Part shown: one piece after another, positions 32,861-43,540 of the stretch
How the letters are laid out: every line of letters starts with the position of its first letter
Position numbering within the stretch: the stretch's first letter is position 1
The notes under the pieces: model-generated
What the model was told of the DNA's origin: nothing
Databases searched by the model: none
What the model saw: the letters and a program-made list of their open reading frames with translations, nothing else
Made by a program: the position numbers and the translations under genes
Assembly (NCBI RefSeq): GCF_000276665.1
Contig: NW_004955423.1
Location: forward strand, 5,297,427-5,361,426
Reading direction: 5' to 3'
DNA from: Chinchilla lanigera
Lineage: Eukaryota; Chordata; Mammalia; Rodentia; Chinchillidae
Length of the DNA: 64,000 bases

Positions 32861-33131
32861 AAACAGCCTTCTAGTCCAAGTGTTGGAAAAGTACAGCCAA
32901 CAGACAAAGGATAGCCAATGCCTCCTGCTAAAATAAATGCTATTAATATCATTTTTAGAATTTTGATGTGCATATCTTGTACTCTGATTAACTACTTTAA
33001 AGATAACAATATTCAGTCTATTAACTATTATTATTCTCTTATTATTTTGTTATGAAATTTTGTTTTACTTTTTTCCATAAAATAACAAAATAATAAAAAT
33101 AAAATAAATGCTATTAGAACAATGCTGTAAC

Positions 33132-33297
33132 TTTTTTTTTTTTTTTTTTTGTCTTTTTGAGACAGGGTCTTGCTATGCAGTTCAGGCTGACCTTGAGCTC
33201 ACTTTGTAGCCCAGGCTGGTCTCGAACTCGCAATGATCCTCCTGCCTCAGCTTCCCACGGGCTGGGATTACAGCCATGCGCCACCATGCCCAGTTTA
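33132..33297 (-). repeat. B1-like SINE
   Basis: Long T run then 'gagacagggtcttgctatg'. The edges 'atgctgtaac' and 'ctgctataac' could be a diverged target duplication. Confidence 0.9.
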
Positions 33298-33466
33298 GCA
33301 CTGCTATAACCGTTGATCTACTTATTGTCTGCATATTCTGTCATTCTACAGGAACTGAACTGAGTGCATAGGAAAGCAGCTACCTGGCCCAAAAAGCTGA
33401 AATTATACGCTATTTGACACATTACCAAAATGTTCAAATCCTTACAGTAAGAAAATCTTCCTGCAG

Positions 33467-33709
33467 GTACCAGTCAAAAAGAGAACAATTTTAACCTGCC
33501 CCGACTCTGTATCCGGAAGTTCTTCCCAGAGGAGAAATGTTTTGTCCTCAGTAGGCCCACTCATGGAAAGAAGCTGCACAAACTGGAGACACTGCATGAT
33601 GATGAGCTGGACTCTGAATTTGTGCAACAAGTTGCAGAATTCTGTTCCTACATCTTCAGCTCTTCCAAGGCCAAAACTCTTCCAGGAAACATTGAGGTCA
33701 ATGGGCCTC
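33467..33709 (+). pseudogene. GBP exon 6, open
   Basis: 243 bases, the family length. It follows 'cttcctgcag' and ends at 'cctc|gtaagt'. Encodes NLPRLCIRKFFPEEKCFVLS through FVQQVAEFCSYIFSSSKAKT to EVNGP. No lesion. Confidence 0.95.
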
Positions 33710-33771
33710 GTAAGTACCCATCCAGCATTTTCTTTCATTGATAAAACAAAGAATAAGAAACAAAACAGCAC

Positions 33772-33920
33772 CGGGCCTGGTGGCTCACACCTGTAATCCC
33801 AGAACTTGGGAGACTGAGGCAGGAGGATCACTGTGAATATGAGGCTAGCCTCAGCTACAAAGTGAGTTCAAGGCCAGCCTGAAGTGCATAGCAAAACCCT
33901 GTGTCAAAAATACAAAAAAA
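33772..33920 (+). repeat. B1-like SINE just after exon 6
   Basis: 'gggcctggtggctcacacc' to 'ccctgtgtcaaaaatac'. It sits about 60 bp from the exon 6 donor. Confidence 0.9.
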
Positions 33921-34691
33921 GAAATAAAACGAACCCAGCCTCAGCTCTGAAGACTGCAAATCTGCTGCTCCTGTTGTGTTAAATTTTAGATGGCACCAAC
34001 CTTTATAATAGATTTCATTAATCACATTTCTTAATGGAAAAAGATAGGAAAGATCAAAAGTGGAAACAAGTTTTATTTCTGAAAATTGCCTCATTAAACT
34101 GGACTTCATTCTGCAATGTGGCAGCCACTAGGCAATTGTGGCTATGCAGATTTAAAGGTAAATTAATCTAAATGAAAGAAAACTAAAACTGGAGATCGCA
34201 CGGCTGTATTTCCAGGGCTCATATGCCCATGTGGTTAGTCACTATCATGTCAGCCTATGAAGGAAGTTCTCTTGGATTTGTTTAGTCTAATGAACCAAAT
34301 GGTGGTAACTTTTGATTGGGATTGTGTCCCTTCTTCCATGGATAGTGATTAAAGCTTTACTGTGGACGGGGATGATGAGATATGGTTTCAGTCCTAATGG
34401 TACTTGTGATTAAAATGCACACAAACATTTAACAAACAGAAGTCTATGCAATTTAGAACAGGGTTCTCGATCTTTTGCAGGCATACGTGTCACCTGGGGA
34501 TCCTGCAAAGAGGAAGGTCTAATTCAATAAATTTCATACAGAGGTTGAAATGTTGCTTGTCTAGCAAATTGCAGGGTGAGGCTGGGCACACTGATGCTTT
34601 GAGAAAAACATGGTGTCTGATGTGCTGAGTTACACAGAGTAAGAGGCTTTTCTTCTTTCTTGTTATAACATCACCTGCTCTCTCTATGCAG
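33921..34691 (+). other. GBP intron 6 remainder
   Basis: No recognised element apart from weak old-repeat resemblance at 34,420-34,560. Confidence 0.5.
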
Positions 34692-34972
34692 GTCTAGAGA
34701 GCCTGGTGCTGACCTACATCAGTGCCATCAGCAGTGGGGATCTGCCCTGCGTGGAGAACGCAGTCCTGGCCTTGGCCCAGAGAGAGAACTCAGCTGCAGT
34801 ACAGAAGGCTTTGGCCCACTATGACCAGCACATGGGCCAGAAGGTACAGCTGCCCACAGACACACTTCAGGAGCTGCTGGACCTGCACAGGGCCTGTGAG
34901 AGGGAGGCCATCAAGGTCTTCATCAAGCATTCTTTCAAAGATGTTGACCATGAATTTCAAAAGGAATTAAAG
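34692..34972 (+). pseudogene. GBP exon 7, open
   Basis: 281 bases, the family length. Encodes LESLVLTYISAISSGDLPC, the linker between G and helical domains, then the first middle-domain helices (ENAVLALAQRENSAAVQKAL). Donor 'ttaaag|gtaatc'. No lesion. Confidence 0.95.
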
Positions 34973-35678
34973 GTAATCTTTTTTCTTATGTTTCTATGGT
35001 TTTGGAACTCTGAAGGCAAAGATCTATGAGGAAATAAGTATTTATATTGACAGAATAAATTATTACTTGATTTCAAAATTGTGACCAGTACCTATGAATA
35101 ATCATAACAAGCACAAACACTGTTATTAAGGACTCTAAGATTTGAAATAATCTTTCTCATGATTAAGTTCATCATCTCCCCTTTAATGTAATTTAATGCA
35201 TATGATTAATAATCAGTGCTTCTGATCAAATTATATGCCCAGTGTTGTCAGATGGACTTGATATTGAAGGCAAAAGCAAAGAAATAGGTTTATATTGAGC
35301 CAGATTTGTTCCACACGCAATCATAAGCCCAATCCAAAAAAGTGAAAGTTCACATCTAAAGGTGTGTCATAATGCTAGCAATTTGGGCTAGGGGTGTAGC
35401 TCAATGGTAGACCCCAGGATATGCCAGGTCCTGTTTAAATCCTCAGTACCACCAAAAAATAAAAAATAAAAATCTAGCAATCTCAGCTCTGAACTTCACC
35501 TCCAAGGAGACAGAGACAGCAGTAGAAACAAGGATGAGAGAGGGAAGGATTTGGTCCAGTGGAGGTACCCTGTCAGTTTTTCTAGGAGGTCATAGACTCT
35601 TTCAAAAAGCATTTCTAGAAATTCTAATCTAAAGCTAATGTCTTTTCCAATTATTCTTTTTCTACTGTTACATGAAAG
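34973..35678 (+). other. GBP intron 7
   Basis: Contains an ID-like SINE at 35,387-35,475 ('gggctaggggtgtagctc') and otherwise unassigned AT-rich sequence. Confidence 0.6.
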
Positions 35679-35891
35679 GATCAGCTACAAAAGAAGATAG
35701 AAGATTTCTATCAACAGAATTTGAAAGCATCTTCAAATCATTGTTCAGCTTTACTTCAGGATATTTTCAGACCCCTAGAAGAAGAGGTGAAACAAGGCAT
35801 TTATTCTAAACCAGGGGGTTACCGTCTCTTTATTCAGAAGGTACAAAACCTGAAGAAAAAGTACCATGAGGAACCCAGGAAGGGGCTACCG
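35679..35891 (+). pseudogene. GBP exon 8, open
   Basis: 213 bases. Acceptor 'ttacatgaaag' is A-rich and weak for this family. Encodes DQLQKKIEDFYQQNLKASS and the conserved SKPGGYRLFIQKVQNLKKKY. Donor 'ccg|gtaact'. Confidence 0.95.
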
Positions 35892-36641
35892 GTAACTAAT
35901 TTTCTCTGTGCATTCTATCAGGTGCTGAGTGCATATTTTAAACACCAGTGTGACCAAGGTAATTGCTCAGGGATGTGCCTTGCCTTCATGACAGTCACAC
36001 TTCAAATAACATTTACACGGAGTCTATCACACTAGACATGTCCCAGACACTCATCAGAGTGCACGCAATTAACAATTGCATTATAAGTTACATTATGACA
36101 ATAACCACAGGATGTTACCGCCAGCCATTAGTACAGCTGGATGTTTTTCCACTGTATGAGACAGAAAACCATGACTGTCCCTTAAAAAAAGTGTTAATTC
36201 ATCAGATTGAAACAATTTTTAAATGACAACTGGATGCAAGATTTCAAATGACATCATCATCGGTCTGTCTTTCCATCACTCTCACAACCCCACACTTCCC
36301 TCCCTTCCTTCCTCCCTCTACTTGCTGCTCTGATCTGCTTTCTCCACAGTGGCTTCCATTCTCCAGCACACTCAACCCATGCAGACCACGGCACCATCAA
36401 CTCTCACCTTGAAGACCACAAACGACAGAGTCTCTTTTCCCCAGTGAACCTCCGATAAAAAACATTGCCTAGTGGGAGACCTGTCTAGCCAGCCTGGAGC
36501 ATGTGCCCTTTCTGGTGATGGGAATCTTGGCCACCAGCAATAATAGAGCCAAGAGGAGCAGTTCCTGAAGTGGTGGGAGATAGACAAAAAGAAATCCTCA
36601 CAGTCACTGCCTACTGTTAACTCCATGTTCTCTGGTCTAAG
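35892..36641 (+). other. GBP intron 8
   Basis: No recognised repeat or exon. A pyrimidine-rich run lies at 36,270-36,325. Confidence 0.5.
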
Positions 36642-36744
36642 GCTGAAGAGGTTCTGCAGAAATATTTGCAGTCCAAGTGGGATGTGACTGACGCCATTCT
36701 ACAGACAGACAAGACTCTCAAACAAAAGAAAAAGGAGATTGAAG
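36642..36744 (+). pseudogene. GBP exon 9, open
   Basis: 103 bases, phase 0 to 1. Encodes AEEVLQKYLQSKWDVTDAIL and QTDKTLKQKKKEIE. Donor 'gaag|gtgagc'. Confidence 0.95.
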
Positions 36745-36974
36745 GTGAGCAGTGAGTCAAGAGACTAAATGGTCCCAAAAATTCTTAAAAGTCTCAGTAT
36801 TTTGACTAAGTAAATGTGGGATCCTAAAGCTAGAGCCAGACAAAGAAAGATGTGCCTCAGCTCCCTACAGCACATCTAGGTAAAGCAAATGTTACCATCA
36901 GTAACAAGGGAGGAAGACAAAGGAAGCCACATGGTAACACCCCCGACATTTTTCTTCTTTGTATTTCTCTTCAG

Positions 36975-37168
36975 TGGAACGTGCAAAAGCTGAATCTGCA
37001 GAGGCGGCTGCAAAAACGTTGCAGGAAATGCAAAAGAAGACTCAGAAGATGCTGGAGCAGAAAGAGAAGAGTTATGAGGAGCATGTCAAACAGCTGATTG
37101 TGAAGATGGAGGAGGAGAGAATCAAGAGGAAGGCAGAGCAGGAATGGATTCTAATTCTTAAGCTTCAG
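36975..37168 (+). pseudogene. GBP exon 10, open (effector helices)
   Basis: 194 bases after 'ttctcttcag'. Encodes the charged alpha-12/13 region (VERAKAESAEAAAKTLQEMQ, then KMLEQKEKSYEEHVKQL). The donor 'cttcag|gtattc' is weak; read-through would give a short alternative tail ending at the TGA at 37,247. Confidence 0.93.
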
Positions 37169-38123
37169 GTATTCCACCGCACCATCCTGAGGTCTGCTTC
37201 GTCTCCATTCCCCCGATCACAAAAGTTTAGTGTGGCAAGTAGACCATGAAGCCCCAAAAGGACCTTGCCTGCTACTTGTAGGCCCTTTTGACTCCTGCAT
37301 ATCTGCCTGAGCAGCCCACTGCCCGTGTCTGATCATGAAGTTTTTGTTTGCAATTGTGTTACATTCAGTCTTTTGTGAGTAGTCTATATTTCAATTAACA
37401 GAGCTACATGTTAAGATCATAAAATATGTCTTATCTGTATCTCTTGCTTCAAGCTACAGGAAGCGAGAATTATGTCCATATTTCTTAAAAGAAAAATATA
37501 GGATCAAAAAGGATTAAGTGACTTGTATGCAGTCATACAGTTGCTAAAATAGCTGAGCTGTCTTCATTCACCACATAGTGGAACTTACAATGATTTTTTT
37601 TTAAATCACGCCTGGTATGATCTGAGCTCTAACGGACCTTCACTGGCAGAAAGACCCCTTAACCCTCACATTTTTATAACAGTCACTCCATTTGCTTTCT
37701 GGACCTGGACCCAGTTTGCATTGAGTTGTGAGTTAGGTGCAAAATTCAGTATGGTCATTGTGTGATTAATTTTCAAACCTACCTTCTGCCACCCCTCCTA
37801 AAAAGACCTGGAGCTCTTAGGTCAAATTTTTTAACCTAAATTTCAGGCACTCTATCAGATTTTGAGGATGGATTGGTAACTTAAGGTCATCATTATTTAG
37901 GAAATATAATTAAATCTACATTTTAGCTAAAGGACACACAGAAGAAATAACTACAGAATTCAGCTGCCCAAGAATAGGTATGATGAAAATTAGGGATAGA
38001 GAAATTTTCTCTAGGAAATTAAATACCAAATAATCAATGAATATGCAAACTAGACAGAATATAAGATTTAGTCAGAGAAATGGTTGATTAAGTTTCTGTC
38101 TTTTTTTTTTTTTTTTTTTTTAG
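37169..38123 (+). other. GBP intron 10
   Basis: No repeat recognised except the 22-base T run (38,101-38,121) that serves as an unusually pure polypyrimidine tract before exon 11. Confidence 0.6.
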
Positions 38124-38264
38124 GAACAGGACCAACTGCTAAGGGAGGGATTCCAGAATGAGAGCAAAAAACTTCAGAATGAGATAAACTATCTCAAAGC
38201 GGAGATGGAAAGGCAAAAGAAAACATGTGTCATAAGCTAAGGACCTAAAGAAAAGCAAAATAAA
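38124..38264 (+). pseudogene. GBP exon 11, CaaX box and poly-A signal
   Basis: Acceptor is a T run followed by 'ag'. Encodes EQDQLLREGFQNESKKLQNE through to KKTCVIS, stop TAA at 38,238-38,240. CVIS is a CaaX box ending in Ser, the class usually farnesylated, as in human GBP1 (CTIS). AATAAA at 38,259-38,264 is a poly-A signal only 19 bases after the stop. Confidence 0.93.
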
Positions 38265-38439
38265 AGATTGATAGAAGGAACCAGGGCAATGGGCCTTTTA
38301 CAAATGGGAAAGGAACCAAGAGATTCAGGGAGGAGAAGAGGGCATGAAAAGATCTAAGGTGCCTCGTGTGTGTGTACCAACTACCCAGGATGTACCTAGT
38401 CATTACGTGTCACAAATGTGAATTAAAAAAACAATTAAA

Positions 38440-38600
38440 ATGAGAGAAGGAAAGCTAGGGAGATGGAGGGAAGGAGGAGAGTGGGAAGGGGAAGGGAAGT
38501 AAGAAGAATCAAGATATGGTAGGTACACATACCCACTCCCTAAAATGAATGTAAACATGGACTGCAAAGGTATAACAATAAAAATCTTTTTAAAAGTTTT
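38440..38600 (+). mobile_element. Old L1 3'UTR end
   Basis: Matches the L1 tail at 19,380-19,500 ('acatacccactccctaaaa', 'catggactgcaaaggt') and ends in AATAAA plus A-rich sequence. Confidence 0.6.
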
Positions 38601-38756
38601 AACGGAAGTATAGACCTTTCTTTCCTATCACCCTTACTCCAGGCATAACTCAAATAATTATAGAAGACAGAGCAAGTGTTACTTTACTTGGTAATAACTA
38701 GGTCTTGTATGGCAACACCAAAAATCTTCTAAGGCATGTAGTGTAAAAGGTGAAAT

Positions 38757-38902
38757 CAGCTGGGCTTGTTGGCATATGCTTGTAATCCCAGCACTCAGGA
38801 GGCTGAGGCAGGAGGATTGCTGTGAGTTTGAGGCCAGCCTGGACTACATAGTGCATTCCAGGCCAGTCTGAACTACATAGCGAGACTTTGTCTCAAAAAA
38901 AA
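38757..38902 (+). repeat. B1-like SINE
   Basis: 'cagctgggcttgttggcat' to 'gactttgtctcaaaaaaaaa'. Confidence 0.9.
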
Positions 38903-38913
38903 AGTGAAATTAC

Positions 38914-38986
38914 AGCCTGGGGTTGTAGCTGAGTGGAAGAGTACTTGCCTAGCATGTGTGAAGCCGTGGGTTCAACCTCAGGTACC

Positions 38987-39023
<37 letters not shown>
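38914..39023 (+). repeat. ID-like SINE with ~33-base A tail
   Basis: Immediately follows the B1. 'ggggttgtagctgagtgg' and 'gggttcaacctcaggtacc'. Confidence 0.9.
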
Positions 39024-39025
<2 letters not shown>

Positions 39026-39860
39026 CTTAAAAGATTGTAAATTGTGTTAACCTCTGTACCAATTGGGAAGCTATCACTGCTGTCATTCAGGGGTTTCTTC
39101 TCCAAGATGACTATCAGTATATAAACGGACACTGAACACAGTCTTAGGTGAAAGTCATGGTACATAGTTAGGCACCAACTGACCAAGTGTACAATGCATT
39201 CTAATGTCAGGGACAAACATCCTAGTTTCTTACTGGAGACAATGAACAGTTCGTTATATCAAGGCTTCCCAGTCAATGAGCAATAATGTGATTCTTGAAC
39301 ACTGGAATGGGTAATCCTCACTCACAAGTCTAAAGAGAAACATGCTTCCTTACAGAGATTGACAGTCTCCATGTAATCTTCACAAGGAGATGGATGAAAC
39401 CACTGTTATGAAAAGGAGTCTGAGTCATAAACAAATGGGCTAATGGACTACATTTTCCTTCCCGTTAAATCCATCCAGATGTAACTTTAAAGAGACACTT
39501 TATAACTTTAGAGAGTTAAAAAATATATCACACAGTAACATGATAAAAATTACCAATTGTGAATATGTAGTAGCAATGTACAATTTGCAAAGATAGACTT
39601 TTAATGAAGTGGACAATGTGTTAAAAAATACACAGTTGATTTAACAATTTATTTATAATACTAAAGCATAAAATAGTTAAGCAAAATTGAAGTTGGTTCT
39701 TCCTTCACATAAATGTAGCTGGTTGGTACAGGGCTGGAATAAGGGCTCCATGATGTCAGGATTTGAGCTCCTCCTCACTCATTCTACTTACTGCTTTATA
39801 TAACTTCAACTTGCAGATTCCATATAGTGATTCAAGGGCTGTAGCTGTCAAGGTTGCACT
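39024..39860. other. Intergenic, no feature recognised
   Basis: AT-rich stretch between the GBP pseudogene and KYAT3. Confidence 0.5.
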
Positions 39861-40047
39861 CAAGCCAGGCATGGAAACACAGGCCTGCCATCCTAGCACT
39901 CTAGGAAGCTGGGGCAGGAGGATTGAAGGTTTGAGACCAGCCTTGGCAACTTAGCAACTTAGGGAGACCCTGTCTCAAAATTAACAATATGTTTAATAAG
40001 AGCTGAGGCGTTAGCTCATTGCGAAGGCCCTGGGTTCAATCCTCAGT
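39860..40047 (+). repeat. B1-like SINE followed by ID-like SINE, both old
   Basis: B1 at 39,865-39,985 ('aagccaggcatggaaacac'), ID remnant at 40,003-40,047 ('aggcgttagctcattg'). Confidence 0.75.
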
Positions 40048-40660
40048 GTTATGGTTTATACCTAGATGTCCCCCAAGAGTCTCATGTGTTCATAGGTGTG
40101 GCTTCTAGAAGGTGATTGGATGATAGGGAAACCACAAAGCATGGGAAGAAGAAAGGCCTGCTACTCCTCCAAGATATCACACAGAAGCTGCACCTACAGC
40201 TTCCACTTATATGCCCATTGGACAGAATATGGTCCTCTGGCTGACCTAGTCAAAACAGAGGCTAGAAATATAGTCCTCATGTACCATATCCTTAGCAAAA
40301 ATTAGTGGTCTGAATTAGTCAATTTCCCATCCCTGGAACACAATAACCAACACTCACAACTTCAAGGCTAAATTTAGCTCACAGTTTCAGGGAATTCAGT
40401 CCATGGTCTCATAGTTCCAAGGCAGGAACTTCATGCTGGAAGGGCATCACCAGGCAAAGCTGCTTAGTTCATGGTCCAGGAAACACAGCAGAGCAGAGGT
40501 GTTAGGGAGGAACAGGGTGAGGACCATATATATATATAGGACCCAAGACCACTCGTCATGACCCACCAAGATACACCCACAAGTATGTTCTACTAAACCC
40601 CTGGGAATCTCCTTCTTGAGTCAAGTTGACATATGATGAAGAACAGTGATGGGGCTGCAT
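40048..40660. mobile_element. Two MaLR-type LTR fragments, head to head
   Basis: 40,048-40,310 begins 'tgttatggtttatacct' like the sense LTR at 57,075. 40,311-40,655 begins 'tgaattagtcaatttcccat' like the antisense LTR at 41,750. Borders are not exact and the contents are diverged. Confidence 0.45.
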
Positions 40661-41680
40661 TCCTTCTTCAGAGAGGAAAGGAATACTAACGAGCAACCAG
40701 CAGCTCATCCTAATCATTCTCTTTTCCTCTTCCTTAAGGAATGTTTCTAGACTTACTAAAAACTGAGCACTGTTAATTGTAGAGCTGGGATAAGCAACTT
40801 GGCTTTTAAACTACACTTCAATCCATCAGTTAACTAAATAAATAAACTATACTTACTGCCTTCTGTGTTCTATGTTTCAGGATGTATTCTGCCCCAGGTT
40901 GTGTTCAGTCTGTGGCTGGCCTGGTTCGTTGTTGTTGATATTTTCTGTCTCTCTTTCTTTGGCCTCTTTTTGGGTTTGTTTTAATGAAAAATGTTTAAAA
41001 TGAAGGAAGTTGTGTCACTTAAGGCAAGGAGGTAGGCCACAAGTTGGACACATCTGTATGATAAGTTGGAAAAGGATTTATCTACATGAGGAACACATTG
41101 GGTTGTTTTTTTTATTATTATTCAGAAAACAAGAAGCAGGGACAAAGGTAGTATACCTATTAGCTAGTACTTTCAGAGAGCTGCTTATAGTCCACTGCCC
41201 ACCCTCGGGGCTTTTTCAACTGTTGCTTTCTCTTTCATCATTCTCTTCTGGGTTCAGATCGCTGTCCTCAAAAGAGCATTTCCCTGCCCTGAGCACAAAC
41301 ACACAATCTCCGCTATCCCCACCCATCCTTGCTTCTTTCCTTGCACTCACCCTCACAGAGTGGGGGATGACGCTCTGTGGACGGGGGCAGAGTGTATGTC
41401 TAGCATGGCAAAGTTTCCGGGTGCCTTTTGCAGAAACCCAAAATTAGATATACAAGAAGGAAAGAAAGCTTGAGAAGGAAATTAGGAAGGCAGGGTGGAA
41501 GACAGGAAGAAGGGAGCGAGGGCTTATCACTCACCCTCTGAAGTCATTTTCCATATTTTCCTGTTTATTCCTTCTCTTTCTCCCTTCAGGAATGTAAGAT
41601 TTAAAATACTTTCAGCAGAGCACAGTGCCTCAGTATGCATGTACTCCATTCAGGTTTGTTTTTGCTGTTGGTCTGTTTAG
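40661..41680. other. Intergenic, no gene recognised
   Basis: Contains a 145-codon + strand frame (41,010-41,447) with no recognisable homology, no splice context and low-complexity Leu/Ser content; treated as chance. Confidence 0.45.
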
Positions 41681-41681
41681 T

Positions 41682-42155
41682 TTTTTGAGGCAGGGTCTCA
41701 CTATGTCACCCCGTGTGGCCTTGAACTCTCGATGCTCCTGCCGAGCTTCTGTATTAGCCACTTTCCATCTCTGGAACATAACACCCAGCACCCGCAACTG
41801 AAAGGGAGAAAGGTTTATTTGGTTCACATTTTCCAGTAGGTTCCAGCCAAAATTGGCTGGTTCCAAAGCAGAAATGGAATGGTGGAAAGCACTGGCTGAG
41901 AACGCCTGTTCATCCATCCTGTGGCACCCAGGAAGCCAGCTGAGAAGAGGGTAAGGACGCAGCCTCCTAGGTCACGCTCCGAGACCCGACTCCAGCCAGG
42001 ACCCACCTCCTAACAGCACTTTTGGCTACTGCACTCAGCAATGGAAGAGCCCACTGATGAGTGTAGCATCCCCCAGGATCAATCATCTCTGAACCGTGAC
42101 AGCTTCCCAAGTACTTGGGATCACAAGACTGTACCACCATGACTAGCTCTCAGTG
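41682..42155 (-). repeat. B1-like SINE split by a solo LTR
   Basis: The left half (41,682-41,749) and right half (42,102-42,155) of one antisense B1 flank the LTR insertion. Confidence 0.85.
41750..42101 (-). mobile_element. Solo LTR, MaLR/ERVL-type, 352 bp, exact borders
   Basis: Begins TG and ends CA, flanked by the 5-bp duplication 'gcttc' (41,745-41,749 and 42,102-42,106). The antisense strand carries a poly-A signal in 'ccaaataaacctttctccc', so the LTR points to the minus strand. Length and terminal sequence match rodent MaLR-type LTRs. No internal retroviral sequence is present. Confidence 0.85.
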
Positions 42156-42269
42156 AGTGTAAGGCAAGATAAAGAAAAGCAACCCCTAGCATTAGGAACT
42201 GAACAGAACACTTAACCTTATGTTAAGAACTGGCCATAAAAGTTTCTGTTAAAACTTTTCACAACTAGA

Positions 42270-42430
42270 CCCGGGCTCGGTGTACGCCTGTAATCCCAGC
42301 ACTCGGGAGGCTGAGGCAGGAGGATCGTTCAGAGTTTGAGACCAGCCTGGGCTATAAAGTGAGCTCAAGGCCAGCCTGAACTGCATACCAAGACCCTGTC
42401 TCAGAAAGACAAAAAAAAAAAAAAAAAAAA
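42270..42430 (+). repeat. B1-like SINE with long A tail
   Basis: 'cccgggctcggtgtacgcc', complete with the duplicated central segment. Confidence 0.92.
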
Positions 42431-42439
42431 TTCTCAATC

Positions 42440-42625
42440 AGATCCGCTCTGTGGTTCATGACTGTAACCCCAGCTACTGAAGAGATTGAGGCAGAATAAT
42501 GGCAAGTTCAAGGCCAGCCTGGGCAATTTAGGAAGAACATGTTTCAAAATAAAATTTCAAAAGGGCTGGGGATTTATCTCAGTGCTCCCTGGTTTCAATC
42601 TCCAGTATCACAAAAATAAAATAAA
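42440..42625 (+). repeat. Old B1-like and ID-like SINEs
   Basis: B1 at 42,440-42,555 ('aaggccagcctgggcaattt') and ID at 42,563-42,625 ('ggctggggatttatctcagtg', B box shortened). Confidence 0.75.
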
Positions 42626-43170
42626 ACAGAGCAGTGTCGAAGTCATTCTTGATCGTGATGAAGTGACAATGTCATTTAATCATCTTGCAGAAAGACAAAA
42701 AAGGGCACCGGGCCAACTACAGTACGTTCCTTCAAAACTTGGCTTTGCTCCTTCCTCTAGGTCTGAATAACAGTGCTAATGCTGCTCTCACTCCCGTTAT
42801 CCTCTCGCCTCCTTAAAATACAAGTGAATCTAAACACTGAAACTCGACTCTTACCGCCTTTCACTAACGCCGCCCTCCCCATAGCACTGAAGCTCGGTGT
42901 TCCTTTTTCTCCATTTTCCGTCCTTACTGTTAAAGTATTACAAATCTTCCTCCTTCAGCCTCGCATCCCGCTTTCATTCTCAGTTCTTTGATCAAACTCA
43001 CTTCACTCTTCAGGGAGGGAAAATTCCAGTCCGCTTTTTCTCCCCGCTCTGTCCGGCTCCTAAATTATTCCAACCTGAACCCACGCTTTGTCCAAACTCG
43101 GGACAGGAGAGCGCATCCGCCTTTCTAATCTAGCCCTACTAGAGTAACCCACCCCATGAGTCTCACACAC

Positions 43171-43460
43171 CCAATCCGAGCCTCGGGCCTGAATTCCATA
43201 GCCAATAGTCATCCAGCTCCACGTCCACGCCCCCCTCCCACCCCCATCTCAGGTTCTAAACCTCCACCCTCTTCTCCATATTTGCAAAGGCTCTGTGCGG
43301 CCAATCCGTGCCTTTAGCCCAGCCCCCATAGCCAATCCCCGGCCACATCCAGGCCCGCCTCCTTACTCCCTGCGTCCGTCACGCCCACTACGGTCAGCCG
43401 GCGGTATCCAATCCGCTAACCCTACCCAACCTCCCAGCCATTCAGCATCTATAATTCAGA
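43171..43460 (+). promoter_or_regulatory. KYAT3: KYAT3 promoter: tandem paired-CCAAT modules
   Basis: Five CCAAT boxes on the + strand lie at 43,171, 43,202, 43,301, 43,332 and 43,408. The first two and the next two are each 31 bp apart, and each pair begins 'ccaatccg' and ends 'atagccaat', so this is a tandem duplication with a 130-bp period. A third, decayed copy starts at 43,408 with 'ccatt' about 30 bp on. The region is GC-rich and has no clear TATA box; 'tctataattcag' at 43,449 is the nearest AT-rich element. CCAAT boxes are bound by NF-Y (established), so a housekeeping-type promoter is likely. Confidence 0.75.
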
Positions 43461-43540
43461 GTCAATCTCGTCCAGGCTACGCCCCCAGGACCAAACCGTC
43501 AGCCCCAAAGCCGAGAGGGACTGGAACCCGTGGAAGCCAG
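43460..43540 (+). other. KYAT3: KYAT3 exon 1 (5'UTR), 5' end approximate
   Basis: Ends in a strong donor 'gaagccag|gtgagtgtgc' at 43,540/43,541, inside the CpG-rich block and about 5.3 kb before the ATG exon. A non-coding first exon is known for KYAT3 in other mammals. The start site is not defined by the sequence. The RBMXL1 retrogene that sits in this intron in primates was not seen. Confidence 0.6.

Larger units (their letters stand above)
26551..38264 (+). pseudogene. Guanylate-binding protein (GBP1/2-type) pseudogene, complete exon set
   Basis: Ten coding exons with the canonical GBP lengths and phases are present in order (exons 2-11). GBPs are dynamin-like, interferon-induced GTPases that coat pathogen vacuoles and cytosolic bacteria. 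Their layout is an N-terminal G domain (about 1-310), a helical middle domain and a C-terminal helix ending in a lipid-modified CaaX box. Here the P-loop (GLYHTGKS, residues 45-52), switch II (DTEGLGD), the guanine-specificity TLRD motif and a CaaX box CVIS are readable. Three lesions break the G domain: TAG at 31,124-31,126, a net +7 insertion in exon 4 and a 1-base loss near 31,616 in exon 5. Exons 6-11 (1,151 coding bases) are fully open. The undamaged length would be 591 residues, against 592 in human GBP1. Position next to KYAT3 fits the mammalian GBP cluster. The exact paralogue cannot be set without a tree; the CaaX ending in Ser is GBP1-like. No gene symbol is given because the copy is broken. 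Confidence 0.92.

Noticed and set aside
33442..33831. 129-codon minus-strand open frame
   Set aside because: Antisense shadow of GBP exon 6 and the adjoining B1.
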